Shown here: positions 26,520 to 34,298 of the stretch, in pieces | Numbering within the stretch: position 1 is the stretch's first letter | How the letters are laid out: every line of letters begins with the position of its first letter | From: Syntrophopropionicum propionicicum_A | GTDB lineage: Bacteria > Bacillota > Desulfotomaculia > Desulfotomaculales > Pelotomaculaceae | Assembly: GCF_048984525.1 (NCBI RefSeq) | Contig: NZ_JBMGJC010000007.1 | Location: 62,001-126,000, forward strand | Reading direction: 5' to 3' | Length of the DNA: 64,000 nt | The notes under the pieces: generated by a model | Told to the model about the DNA's origin: nothing | Database searches by the model: none | What the model saw: the letters and a program-made list of their open reading frames with translations, nothing else | Program-made: the position numbers and the translations under genes

Positions 26520-27554
26520 CTATTTTCTCAGTGGATTTTTCAGCCTGTCCGGTTTGGTATCTGAGTATATCGCCACCCTGTTCTTGCCCTGCTTTTTCGC
26601 CTCGTAAAGAGCTTTATCGGCGGCTTCCAGCAGCATCTTATTGTCCGTTAAATCTTCATCCAGCACAGCGACACCCACAGACACGGTAACTTTCATAAAG
26701 GTGGTCATGCCGTCCACCGAGCGATTGACATTCTTGCTGATACGCTCCGCTACCCGCAGCGCTTCTTCTCTGGATGAATTGTGCAGTATGACGGCAAACT
26801 CGTCCCCGCCGTAACGAAAAACCATATCCTGTTTTCTTATTGCCAGCAATATGGCCTGCCCCACCGCTTTGAGGACCTGGTCCCCGCGCATGTGGCCGTA
26901 TGTGTCGTTAACGGTTTTAAAATTATCAACGTCAATAAACAAAAGCGACACCGGTTCCCCGGTGCTCTCATGATTTTTTACCGCACGGTCAAGGCACTCC
27001 CGGAAATACCCGAGATTATAGGCCTTGGTCAGCGTGTCGACCGTGGTAATCCTGAATGCTGCCTGTTTATCCCTGTATATCAAAAATGTTATTAAAGGGG
27101 TCACAAGAAACAGGGCCGCGATAAAGTCCAGGGGCACGTCCTTCAAGGAGCCCTCGCTGTAATAAATCGCCGACAGGTAAAAAACAACGCTCATCAACGA
27201 GGCCACCAGGCCGGAATAGTCCTTCTTATTGAAAGCAAAGGCAACGGCCACCGCCATGTAAAACGGCCAGCAGGCGCTCGCGCTCCCCCCTGTAATCAGC
27301 ACCACGCCTGTGATAAAAGCAAGGTCAAGGGAGACATTATAGTAATTGTACTTCGATATATTGTTTTTCATAAAATCCGCGCAGGCCAGCTCCAGGTACG
27401 CGGACAACAAATAGGCCGCGATTATTATTAATACATCGGGCCTGATTTTGTGAAATGAAGCAGCTAATATTGTTACAAACAGAGCGGAAAAAATTCTAAG
27501 AAACGGGATAGATTTTTCAAACTTTATAACCCTTTTCTTAACTTTTACCAGCAT
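26520..27554 (-). CDS. Membrane diguanylate cyclase (GGDEF)
   Basis: 344 residues. Five to six N-terminal helices (about residues 15-175) without a recognised sensor, then a GGDEF domain with VDNFKTVNDTYGH, RYGGDEF (intact catalytic motif) and the RxxD inhibitory site RKQD five residues before it. It should make c-di-GMP with product inhibition. Start has GGAGG 6 bases upstream. It lies upstream of the processive glycosyltransferase, which suggests a shared role in surface polysaccharide control (inference). Confidence 0.9.
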   Translation of the reverse strand: MLVKVKKRVIKFEKSIPFLRIFSALFVTILAASFHKIRPDVLIIIAAYLLSAYLELACADFMKNNISKYNYYNVSLDLAFITGVVLITGGSASACWPFYMAVAVAFAFNKKDYSGLVASLMSVVFYLSAIYYSEGSLKDVPLDFIAALFLVTPLITFLIYRDKQAAFRITTVDTLTKAYNLGYFRECLDRAVKNHESTGEPVSLLFIDVDNFKTVNDTYGHMRGDQVLKAVGQAILLAIRKQDMVFRYGGDEFAVILHNSSREEALRVAERISKNVNRSVDGMTTFMKVTVSVGVAVLDEDLTDNKMLLEAADKALYEAKKQGKNRVAIYSDTKPDRLKNPLRK

Positions 27555-27976
27555 CCGAAGCCTCCGTTTCCATGTTGGCAGGAAAACTCTCCGGGGTAAA
27601 AAATACTGCTGTTTACCCTATCGACATTTTCCGCAGTTAATTAACCATAAGTCCTAAAATTTTTGGGACTGATCCGGCTTTAATAGGACTTTTGGCTAAT
27701 ATAATCCGCTCAACAAAGCCGCTATTATTTTAGGAGCCGCCAGCGATACGGCTCCTAAAATAATCAGGGCATTTCTTAGATGATAAATCAGCATTATGAT
27801 ATGACTGCTTTTTAAAATTTATCGTTCATCCTCAGTATTTTTATTAATATTATGGATAACAAATAACTGTAATTGTGTATTTTCAACATGTTTTAAAGAA
27901 AATCTTTTCTTATTTCATAAAGTTTGCTAAAATGTATAAAGTTTTATTGAATCGTCGATTTTAAGGGGCGGTTTAT
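27555..27976. other. Intergenic region before the K+ importer
   Basis: AT-rich, divergent promoters. It holds a small AGTCC/GGACT hairpin near 27650 and the perfect stem at 27724. I looked for the c-di-AMP (ydaO) riboswitch that often precedes KimA genes and saw none of its conserved blocks. Confidence 0.5.
27724..27764. terminator. Perfect 16-bp stem-loop
   Basis: ATTATTTTAGGAGCCG and its exact complement around a 9-nt loop. It lies between two divergent genes, where no terminator is expected, so it may be a regulatory site or a repeat. U-tract is weak on both strands. Confidence 0.5.
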
Positions 27977-29884
27977 ATGTTTGGCCGGATATCGCATAAG
28001 ATACTGGGGGCGAAGTTAGCCACCAGCCAGCTGATGCATGAAAAGTTCGGCGTGTTTTGGGGAATGCCAATCCTGGCCAGCGACGCCATATCCTCGGTGG
28101 CTTATGCCGTGGATGAAATGCTGTGGGCTCTGATCCCAGCCATCGGGCTTCTGACTTATCTATGGATACCGAAAGTATCTGCAGCCATCATCTTCCTCCT
28201 GCTGGTCCTGACCGTATCATACCAGCAGATTGTTGATGCCTATCCGGGCGGGGGCGGGGCTTACATTGTCGCAAAAGACAATTTAAAGACTATTTATGGC
28301 CTGATCGTCGGGGCTTCTCTTTCAGTCGACTATACTTTAACCGTTGCCGTGAGCATAAGCGCCGGCACTGCGGCGATAACGTCGGCCATCCCTCTGTTGT
28401 ATCCACACCGGGTAGTGATATCCATTGCAATTATCGCGCTGATGGTTATCGGCAACCTGCGGGGAGTCAGGGAATCTTCGAGATGGTTCAGTATACCCAC
28501 ATACGCCTTTATGGTTGCCATAGTCGCCTTAATCGCTGCTGGTATAATTAAGCACACCAGCGGCGGCAGCGTTAATATAGCTGAAACTGTTATCACGGAC
28601 GTGTCCTTGGGCACCCAGGCCGTGGCTTTATTTATTATATTGCGGGCCTTTGCTTCCGGTTGCGCCGCCGTGACAGGAGTGGAAGCCATCAGCGACGCGG
28701 CGCCGAACTTTAAAGAACCATCTAAGAGGAACGCCAAGCTGGCTTACATGCTGCTTGCAGCATCTGTCCTGATCACCTTCGGTGGTATTGTTTACCTCAC
28801 CGGCATATACCACCCCGTCCCCAACGCCCAGCAGACTGTAATTGCGCAAATAGCCGCGGCTGTGTTTGGCAGGGGAACTGCTTTTTACTTAATCCAGGCC
28901 ACAACGACCGTTATTCTGGCCATGGCCGCCAACACAGCCTTTGCAGGTTTCCCGATCCTGCTTTCCATAATAGCCCAGGACGGCTACGCCCCCAGGCAGC
29001 TGGCACTGCGCGGCCACAGGCTGAATTTCTCCAACGGCATAGTATTCCTGGGCCTGATGGCGATACTGCTGGTGATAATATTTCAGGGAGACACCCACCT
29101 GCTCATCCCACTGTACGCGGTGGGCGTGTTCACTTCCTTTACCCTCGCCCAGTTCGGCATGCTGATGCGCTGGTTTAAATACAAGCCCGAGAGGTGGCGG
29201 GTTAAGGCATGCATTAACGGCATCGGGGCTGTAATCACTTCAATAACCACGATTATCATCGCGGCTGAAAAATTTACAGCCGGCGCCTGGATAGTCCTCG
29301 TCATCATACCGTTGATCGTAATGTTAATGATGAGAATAAAAAAACATTATAATTCAGTCGCCAAACAGCTGGACGTACCCAATGACACTCTGGACCAGAT
29401 CAGCTTCGAGGCCAGGTACAACCACCACTTTATCGTCCCCATCACCAGTATCAACGGCCTTGTAATCCAGGCCCTCCGGTACGCGAGGAGCCTCACCCCC
29501 AATGTCGAGGTGTTCCATGTGGAGACATATGAAGGGGAGGCCGACAAGCTGAGGAGGAAATGGGGCATGCTCAATACCGACATTACCCTGGTTATCAAGC
29601 AGTCACCCTACCGTGAGGTGGTTGAGCCGTTAATCGAGTACATAGATTCCGAAGAGCACTCGTCGCAGCCCGGTGATATGATTACAGTGCTCCTGCCCCA
29701 GTTTATCGTTTCGAACAGGTGGGAGATGCTGCTGCATAACAACACCAGCGTATTTATTGGCAGGGCCCTGTTCAACAAGCGAAACGTGGCGGTTTCCGTG
29801 CTGCCGTTCTACCTGGAAGACCTGCCGAAACACAATAAAGTAAAAACGCCCAAGCCGCCAAAACAGCCCCGGCCAAAACAATAA
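27977..29884 (+). CDS. KimA-like APC-family potassium importer
   Basis: 635 residues. Twelve helices of the APC fold to about residue 455, then a cytoplasmic domain of about 180 residues ending in a Lys/Pro-rich tail. Hallmarks of the KimA branch: GMPILASDAISSVAYA at the start, YPGGGGAYIVAKDN, and ASGCAAVTGVEAISD. KimA takes up K+ with protons and is inhibited by c-di-AMP. Start behind AAGGGGCGG. It is monocistronic. Assignment is by family; the ion has not been tested here. Confidence 0.85.
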   Translation: MFGRISHKILGAKLATSQLMHEKFGVFWGMPILASDAISSVAYAVDEMLWALIPAIGLLTYLWIPKVSAAIIFLLLVLTVSYQQIVDAYPGGGGAYIVAKDNLKTIYGLIVGASLSVDYTLTVAVSISAGTAAITSAIPLLYPHRVVISIAIIALMVIGNLRGVRESSRWFSIPTYAFMVAIVALIAAGIIKHTSGGSVNIAETVITDVSLGTQAVALFIILRAFASGCAAVTGVEAISDAAPNFKEPSKRNAKLAYMLLAASVLITFGGIVYLTGIYHPVPNAQQTVIAQIAAAVFGRGTAFYLIQATTTVILAMAANTAFAGFPILLSIIAQDGYAPRQLALRGHRLNFSNGIVFLGLMAILLVIIFQGDTHLLIPLYAVGVFTSFTLAQFGMLMRWFKYKPERWRVKACINGIGAVITSITTIIIAAEKFTAGAWIVLVIIPLIVMLMMRIKKHYNSVAKQLDVPNDTLDQISFEARYNHHFIVPITSINGLVIQALRYARSLTPNVEVFHVETYEGEADKLRRKWGMLNTDITLVIKQSPYREVVEPLIEYIDSEEHSSQPGDMITVLLPQFIVSNRWEMLLHNNTSVFIGRALFNKRNVAVSVLPFYLEDLPKHNKVKTPKPPKQPRPKQ

Positions 29885-29948
29885 ACATACTATTGAATCA
29901 CAAGTGCGGCAGAGGAACAGTCCCTTGACGTCTAACGTCTCAATGGAC

Positions 29949-30103
29949 CGTGTCAAGAGGACAGTTCTTTCTAAGAGGCTTTTTCTCTCGAGCGTGTCAT
30001 GAGGACAGTTCTGTTGACACGCTTTTGTCTCAAGATTTAATAATAGAAATCGTGTCAACAAAACCGTCCCCAAGACACGCTCGGCAAACCGTTCCCTGAC
30101 ACG
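29949..30103. repeat. GTGTCA/TGACAC palindromic repeats, copies 2 and 3
   Basis: CGTGTCAAGAGGACAGTTCT (29949), GCGTGTCATGAGGACAGTTC to TGACACGC (about 29992-30022), and inverted partners with ACCGTCCCC...GACACGCT (30047-30080) and a last TGACACGCT. 28 bases from AATGGACCG onward are identical to 20731-20758. Confidence 0.8.
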
Positions 30104-30121
30104 CTCCTACTGCTTGGGTCG

Positions 30122-30237
30122 TGGGACGTGAGTCCTGTGATCCATGCATTCTCCTTTAGGGTTTATATAGACCTTTAGGATCTGTCATTCATCCTCACGT
30201 CTCATTGCACGTCCCACGTCTCATTTCTCACGTCTCA
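30122..30237. repeat. MITE-like composite repeat, copy 3
   Basis: TGGGACGTGAG at the left, five CACGTCTCA-type units at the right, and the internal CTCCTTTAGGG shared with copy 2. It ends against the GTPase stop codon. Confidence 0.6.
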
Positions 30238-30247
30238 AATGAGGCTG

Positions 30248-31234
30248 TTACTGGCTTATCTCCACGATATCCCGGTCGCTGATCACGTAGTCACGCATCA
30301 CCGACTGCCCGTCGTAGCGGGCGGATCCCCAGACCCTGGCATTTTTCATAAGCCTGGGCAAATCCCGGTGAATGGTCTCTGCCAGGTCCAGGACCGTGCT
30401 GCCGCGCTTGAGGATAAACGGTGTTTTCATATCGGGGTCCCTGCCCGGTATTTTTGTGTAGACCCTGATCACCCCGAGCGTCTGAAAAATCTTTACCCTG
30501 AGGTCCTCCAGCCCCTGGCCGGTTTTGTTGGAAACCGGAATCAGATCAATATCACCAGGTCCGAGTTCCTTAATAATCTGCATGTTGTCGGCGCTCCCCG
30601 GCAGGTCGGCCTTGGAAGCCAGCACCAGCACCTTTTCAGGAGACACACCCCGCACGCCGGGCGCTGTATCTTCACGCACAATCTTCTTTTCTTTCATGTA
30701 GTTCAGGCAAAACTCAAGCTGTTCCAGGCAGTCGTCGCTGGCGGCGTCTACCAGGACCAGCAGTATGTCAGCGTTGCGCAGGGTACCCGACAGCCCCACC
30801 GGTATAATCTCTTCCGTCACGGGAGGGGTGTCGACCAGCTGGATGAATATATCCTCAAAAGGCATCATCCCGGCCAGGGGTACAGTGGTAGTGAAAGGGT
30901 AATCAGCAACTTTAGGCTGAGCCCTGGTCATGGCGGTCAGAAAGGACGACTTGCCCGTGTTGGGGAAGCCAAACAGCGCAACCTGGCCGGCTCCCTGCCG
31001 CTCGATGTTGAACGGGTCGGCACGGCTGGTTTTGGCCTTCTTCATCCCCTCCTGCCTGAACTTGGAAAGCCGCTTTTTCAGGTCGGCCTGCATCTTTTCA
31101 GTTCCCTTGTGTTTTGGAATAACCGCCAGCATTTCCTCCAGCGCCGCGATCTTTTCCTCAACGGAAACAGCCTTTTTAAAAGCTTCCTCAGCCTCGTAGT
31201 ACTGGGGTGTAAGGTTGGCCGGCAACAGACTCAC
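30248..31234 (-). CDS. DRG/OBG-type GTPase with TGS domain
   Basis: 328 residues. A helical N-terminal region (about 1-80), a G domain with G1 GFPNTGKSS, G2 Thr in YPFTTTVP, G3 DTPP, G4 SKAD, and a C-terminal TGS domain (VIRVYTKIPGRDPD...FILKRGSTVLDLAETIHRD). This layout resembles archaeal/eukaryotic DRG proteins more than bacterial ObgE, which has an N-terminal Obg fold. DRG-like proteins bind ribosomes. GTG start with AAAGGCGG close upstream; a TTG 9 bases in is an alternative. Confidence 0.85.
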   Translation of the reverse strand: MSLLPANLTPQYYEAEEAFKKAVSVEEKIAALEEMLAVIPKHKGTEKMQADLKKRLSKFRQEGMKKAKTSRADPFNIERQGAGQVALFGFPNTGKSSFLTAMTRAQPKVADYPFTTTVPLAGMMPFEDIFIQLVDTPPVTEEIIPVGLSGTLRNADILLVLVDAASDDCLEQLEFCLNYMKEKKIVREDTAPGVRGVSPEKVLVLASKADLPGSADNMQIIKELGPGDIDLIPVSNKTGQGLEDLRVKIFQTLGVIRVYTKIPGRDPDMKTPFILKRGSTVLDLAETIHRDLPRLMKNARVWGSARYDGQSVMRDYVISDRDIVEISQ

Positions 31235-31289
31235 CCGCCTTTATAAAGATTCATTAATTATACATTACATTAACGCGCAGAAAAAATAA

Positions 31290-31317
31290 AGCTGTTACTT
31301 GAGATCCTGTAACAGCT
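31290..31317. terminator. Small hairpin
   Basis: AGCTGTTAC / GTAACAGCT, 9 bp, in the gap upstream of the GTPase gene. No clear U-tract; function unknown. Confidence 0.35.
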
Positions 31318-31425
31318 AAATGAGGCTGGGCTATATACCGCAGTGATTTGTTGAATACCAGTCATGTTTTTCCTATTCATCAACATCCGTCTTTTATGAT
31401 TCGGAAAACAACCTCCAATTTTTTT

Positions 31426-31475
31426 TTGACACATGTCAGTGACTGGTTGTATTATTATTATGAAACACTGTTCAT
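31426..31475 (+). promoter_or_regulatory. Promoter with ATGAAACA operator (site A)
   Basis: TTGACA (31426-31431), 18-bp spacer, TATTAT (31450-31455), then the near-palindrome ATGAAACACTGTTCAT (31460-31475) over the expected start of transcription. It precedes the NifU-like gene. Two more promoters with the same build are at 32916 and 33793. Confidence 0.75.
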
Positions 31476-31635
31476 AAAGCGATCCGGCTTTATTGAAATA
31501 AAAGGCAGGTTCTATATCGTGAGCAGGTAAGGAAGATTCGGCCGGTCAATCAAAGGAGTCGGTTAAAAGAGGCGGCAAAAGAAAAAATTTAAGACTGCTG
31601 ATATAATAATCAAACATATAAGGAGAATGACAGCT

Positions 31636-32073
31636 ATGGACGAAAAAGTTGAAAAGGAATTTATACTGAACATGCAGGGGGAATACAATGAAACCGTAAT
31701 CGACCACGCCAGAAACCCACGCAACGTGGGCAATATTCCACAATGTGACGGCTTTGCCCAGGGTACCGGTGAATGCGGTGATACACTGGGCTTATGGCTG
31801 AGCGTTAAAAATGACCGGATTACCAGGGTCACCTTTTGGACCGACGGGTGCGGCGCTTCTATAGCCTGCGGCAGCATCACCACCGTCCTGGCCACAGACT
31901 GTACGGTTGAAGAGGCCATGAAAATCGACCGGGACGCGATTCTAAGGGCCCTCGACGGGCTGCCTGAAGACCACGTGCACTGTGCCGAACTGGCGGCGGA
32001 AACCCTGGCGGCAGCCGTCAAAGATTACAAAGAGCTTTCAAAGTTTCCCTGGAAGAAAGCTTATATGAAATAA
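31636..32073 (+). CDS. NifU/IscU-like Fe-S cluster scaffold protein
   Basis: About 145 residues. The IscU-type core contains DHARNPRNVGNI, GECGDTL (first Cys), DGCGASIACGS (second Cys) and VHCAELAAETL (third Cys): the three cluster ligands plus the Asp two residues after the first. It has an added N-terminal stretch of about 15 residues and lacks the NifU ferredoxin and C-terminal domains. The second ATG (31636) has AAGGAG at better spacing than the first (31627). It stands near DUF134/NifX-like genes, with which it shares an operator. Confidence 0.87.
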   Translation: MDEKVEKEFILNMQGEYNETVIDHARNPRNVGNIPQCDGFAQGTGECGDTLGLWLSVKNDRITRVTFWTDGCGASIACGSITTVLATDCTVEEAMKIDRDAILRALDGLPEDHVHCAELAAETLAAAVKDYKELSKFPWKKAYMK

Positions 32074-32101
32074 TTAAACAGCTGTTTAGTCAGTAACACA
32101 A

Positions 32102-32725
32102 CTATTTTAGGTTTACTTTTGACTGGAAATAATGGCCGGCGTAAACCGCTGCCAGCGGGTTGTGCCCGGTAGCCCTGTCTTTTACAGCCAAGACAGTGAT
32201 CGGGGCATCCGAGTGCTTGATAAAAATAGTGTCATGGCCCACGCACAGACCGAGGAGAATGTTCAAATCGGTCTGTTCTTTATTTAAAAGCAGGGCCTGC
32301 GCCACGGGGTTGCACATGGCCTCAAGCTGGCCCGGCCGCACTTTTTCATCATCGCGCAGCCCCAGCTCTTCTTTGGGCCTGCACCCGGTTTTGCACATCA
32401 CCGAGGCTACCGTAAAGCCGTTGCTTTCAAATATCCTGTTAACTTCACGGGCTTCATTGCGCAGTCCCACGCAGAAGGCCAGGCCCAGCTTGTTGAAGCC
32501 GGCCAGCCGGGAAAACTCCATGATTTCGCGGATCCTCGGCCAGACCCCGTAGCCTCCGGCCTCTACGCGGGCCGCGATGCAGGCCATGCTGCCGGCAGAT
32601 TCACGGTAAACAACCGCGGCACCTTCGTATATTTCACCATAAGATTTCATCGGGCAGTTTGCCGGCAGGTTATCCAAATTGCCCTTATAACATGGATGAG
32701 AGCCGCACTTGGCGCAATTCAACAT
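32102..32725 (-). CDS. DUF1847 metal-binding protein
   Basis: 207 residues. A Cys-rich start (CAKCGSHPCY, then PANCPM) looks like a metal or cluster site and is characteristic of DUF1847. More Cys follow in FCVGLRN, VMCKTGCRP, MCNPVAQA and LGLCVGHD. The family is common in anaerobes and has no proven role. ATG behind GGGGGG. It converges on the NifU-like gene with 28 bp between, and its promoter region backs onto site B. Confidence 0.8.
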   Translation of the reverse strand: MLNCAKCGSHPCYKGNLDNLPANCPMKSYGEIYEGAAVVYRESAGSMACIAARVEAGGYGVWPRIREIMEFSRLAGFNKLGLAFCVGLRNEAREVNRIFESNGFTVASVMCKTGCRPKEELGLRDDEKVRPGQLEAMCNPVAQALLLNKEQTDLNILLGLCVGHDTIFIKHSDAPITVLAVKDRATGHNPLAAVYAGHYFQSKVNLK

Positions 32726-32915
32726 ATATCAACCCCCCTATACTAACTATTTAAAATCTAACACATCTGCCCCCCCGTTATATACGGCCTTTTTATGGAA
32801 ATTGTTTTACCTGTTATTTCGTATCACATTTAATTAATGAGCAATTGTTCAAAAATATTATAGGCTAATTGCCAGTTATAATCAATATACTTTATAATCT
32901 TGAGACATGCTAATA

Positions 32916-32965
32916 TTGACACTGGTTCATAAAGAGAGTTATAATCATTATGAAACAATGACCAT
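32916..32965 (+). promoter_or_regulatory. Promoter with ATGAAACA operator (site B)
   Basis: TTGACA (32916-32921), 18-bp spacer, consensus TATAAT (32940-32945), then ATGAAACAATGACCAT (32950-32965), a weaker palindrome; a TTCAT half-site also lies in the spacer (32926-32930). It precedes the DUF5320-type genes. Confidence 0.78.
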
Positions 32966-33015
32966 AAAAAGTAACAACGCAGCTATTATACAAAATTTAA
33001 TAAGGAGGTATGAAG

Positions 33016-33210
33016 ATGCCCAGGGGAGACGGAACCGGTCCTGCAGGTAAAGGTCCGGGTATAAGCAGGCGCAAAGGTCTGTGCGGAGTTGGCCAGGGCC
33101 GGGGACAAGGACAGGGAAACGGCCAGGCCCAAGGACAGAAGCAAGGCCCGGGGAGGGAGCAAAGCCCGGGAAGATGTCAAAACCCCGGGAAAGATCCTGT
33201 TCGCCCATAA
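33016..33210 (+). CDS. Small Gly/Gln-rich DUF5320-type protein
   Basis: 64 residues starting MPRGDGTGPAGKGPG, the N-terminal signature of the DUF5320 family, then a low-complexity Gly/Gln/Pro/Arg-rich tail with two Cys. The second of two close ATGs is used, 7 bases after AAGGAGG. The typical GPMTGR motif and coiled coil are missing, so it looks like a shortened paralogue of the next gene. Function is unknown; the family sits with NifX-like and Mrp-like genes. Confidence 0.65.
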   Translation: MPRGDGTGPAGKGPGISRRKGLCGVGQGRGQGQGNGQAQGQKQGPGREQSPGRCQNPGKDPVRP

Positions 33211-33278
33211 TATCTCCAGCCTGTTAGTGCCTTAAAAAGAACATTATTACTGGAAATCAGGAAAGGAGGAATCAAATT

Positions 33279-33608
33279 ATGCCAACTTTCAACGGAACGG
33301 GCCCGCTGGGCGCCGGGCCTATGACAGGTCGCGGCGGCGGCTACTGCATGAGCTATGTTGGTCCCGGGGCGAGATCTGACCAGAGCTTTTGCCGGGGCGG
33401 CGGCAGGGGCCGGCGGCACTGGTTTCGGGCTGCCGGAGTGTCCAGGTGGTCCCGTTGGGATCCGGACGCCGCGCCGGTGGCGCCGGTTTACGCGCCCCCG
33501 CTTAATGGCGAGCAGGAGATGTGCTTTCTCAAGGAGCAGGCCGAAAACATGGAAAACGCCATTGAACAGATAAAAAACCGAATTAAAGAACTGGAGAAAA
33601 AAGATTAG
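33279..33608 (+). CDS. DUF5320 protein
   Basis: 109 residues. Family start MPTFNGTGPLGAGPMTGRGG with GYCMSY, a Gly/Arg-rich middle, a Pro/Ala linker and a C-terminal coiled coil (KEQAENMENAIEQIKNRIKE). Strong AAAGGAGG site. Probably co-transcribed with 33016. Proteins of this type are found beside dinitrogenase-cofactor-like (NifX) proteins in anaerobes, but no activity is known. Confidence 0.82.
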   Translation: MPTFNGTGPLGAGPMTGRGGGYCMSYVGPGARSDQSFCRGGGRGRRHWFRAAGVSRWSRWDPDAAPVAPVYAPPLNGEQEMCFLKEQAENMENAIEQIKNRIKELEKKD

Positions 33609-33635
33609 AAAGGTCAACCTGTGAGGAGGGAATTC

Positions 33636-33656
33636 ATGAGCCCCGGTGACGGCTGA
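33636..33656 (+). pseudogene. Six-codon DUF5320-like remnant
   Basis: GAGGAGG precedes ATG, then codons for MSPGDG and TGA. This copies the MPRGDG opening of DUF5320 proteins and stops, so it looks like the stub of a third, decayed paralogue. Alternatively it is a chance short ORF. Confidence 0.35.
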
Positions 33657-33792
33657 GAGAAATTTAGAATAATTAAATATTTCGTTCCTGGGGAGTATAA
33701 CGTTGATCCAAACCGATAAACGTTCTATAATCAGGGCAGTTTTGAAGATATAAGAACAGCCTCTTTACTGAACTCCCAAACAATGAATTTTA

Positions 33793-33842
33793 TTGACTCC
33801 CGGCAATTAAATGGTTATTATGTTTTATGAAACATGTTTCAT
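33793..33842 (+). promoter_or_regulatory. Promoter with perfect ATGAAACATGTTTCAT palindrome (site C)
   Basis: TTGACT (33793-33798), 17-bp spacer, TATTAT (33816-33821), then the perfect 16-bp palindrome (33827-33842) between the promoter and the ribosome site of the DUF134 gene. It fits autoregulation by the DUF134 protein or control by an ArsR/SmtB-type repressor, whose boxes often read TGAA-N-TTCA. Confidence 0.8.
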
Positions 33843-33871
33843 ATTTCGAAGCTACTGATAGGAGGTTTGCT

Positions 33872-34276
33872 ATGCCCAGACCCTCAAAATGCAGGAGAGT
33901 AGAACAGCTTCCCGGTTACACTTATTTCAAACCGGCGGGCGTCCCCATGACGGAGCTTTCCGAGGTGATTCTCTCGGTAGAGGAGCTTGAGGCTATCCGC
34001 CTGAGGGACCTGACAGGGATCGAACATGAGGCCTGTGCCGAAAAGATGTCTGTGTCCAGGCCTACATTTCACCGGATACTGGCCTCTGCCCGGCAAAAGA
34101 TAGCCCGCGCCCTTGTCAACGGTGAAGCTTTGAGGGTTGAGGGCGGCAACTTCAAGCTGGCCCAGTATAAGCTGAAGTGCGTCAGCTGCGGCCATCAGTG
34201 GGAAGGAACCATCTGCCGCAGGAGGACCTTGTGCCCGCTTTGTTACGGAAGCGATTGGCAGAGAATCGATACTTAA
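33872..34276 (+). CDS. DUF134 helix-turn-helix regulator
   Basis: 134 residues. Opens MPRPSKCRRVEQLPGYTYFK, the DUF134 signature; residues 40-95 form a sigma-70-region-4-like HTH (LEAIRLRDLTGIEHEACAEK, SVSRPTFHRIL). The C-terminus has a CVSCGH...CRRRTLCPLC zinc-ribbon-like Cys set that could sense metal or redox. An ATG at 33827 lies in the operator and is not used; GGAGG is 6 bases before 33872. It leads the NifX-like gene and carries the operator in its own promoter, so it is a candidate for the regulator of sites A-C. Confidence 0.86.
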   Translation: MPRPSKCRRVEQLPGYTYFKPAGVPMTELSEVILSVEELEAIRLRDLTGIEHEACAEKMSVSRPTFHRILASARQKIARALVNGEALRVEGGNFKLAQYKLKCVSCGHQWEGTICRRRTLCPLCYGSDWQRIDT

Positions 34277-34298
34277 AACATCCAGGAGGTACATTTAT

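Larger units (their letters stand above)
29885..30247. repeat. Repeat-filled intergenic region
   Basis: The gap between convergent kimA-like and GTPase genes consists almost entirely of GTGTCA/TGACAC units (29949-30103) followed by a MITE-like composite (30122-30237). No gene is seen. Confidence 0.7.
31235..31635. other. Intergenic region with hairpin and promoter
   Basis: Holds the divergent GTPase promoter, the hairpin at 31290-31317 and the rightward promoter/operator at 31426-31475. A 160-bp untranslated leader then runs to the NifU-like gene; no structure is recognised in it. Confidence 0.5.

Noticed and set aside
27780..27976. c-di-AMP (ydaO) riboswitch before the KimA-like gene
   Set aside because: None of the conserved sequence blocks is visible; only AT-rich promoter-like DNA.
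30239..31246. 335-residue plus-strand ORF opposite the GTPase, and similar long ORFs opposite amrS (53157-54212) and others
   Set aside because: They are mirror frames of clearly coding genes with conserved domains and show no domain or ribosome site of their own.
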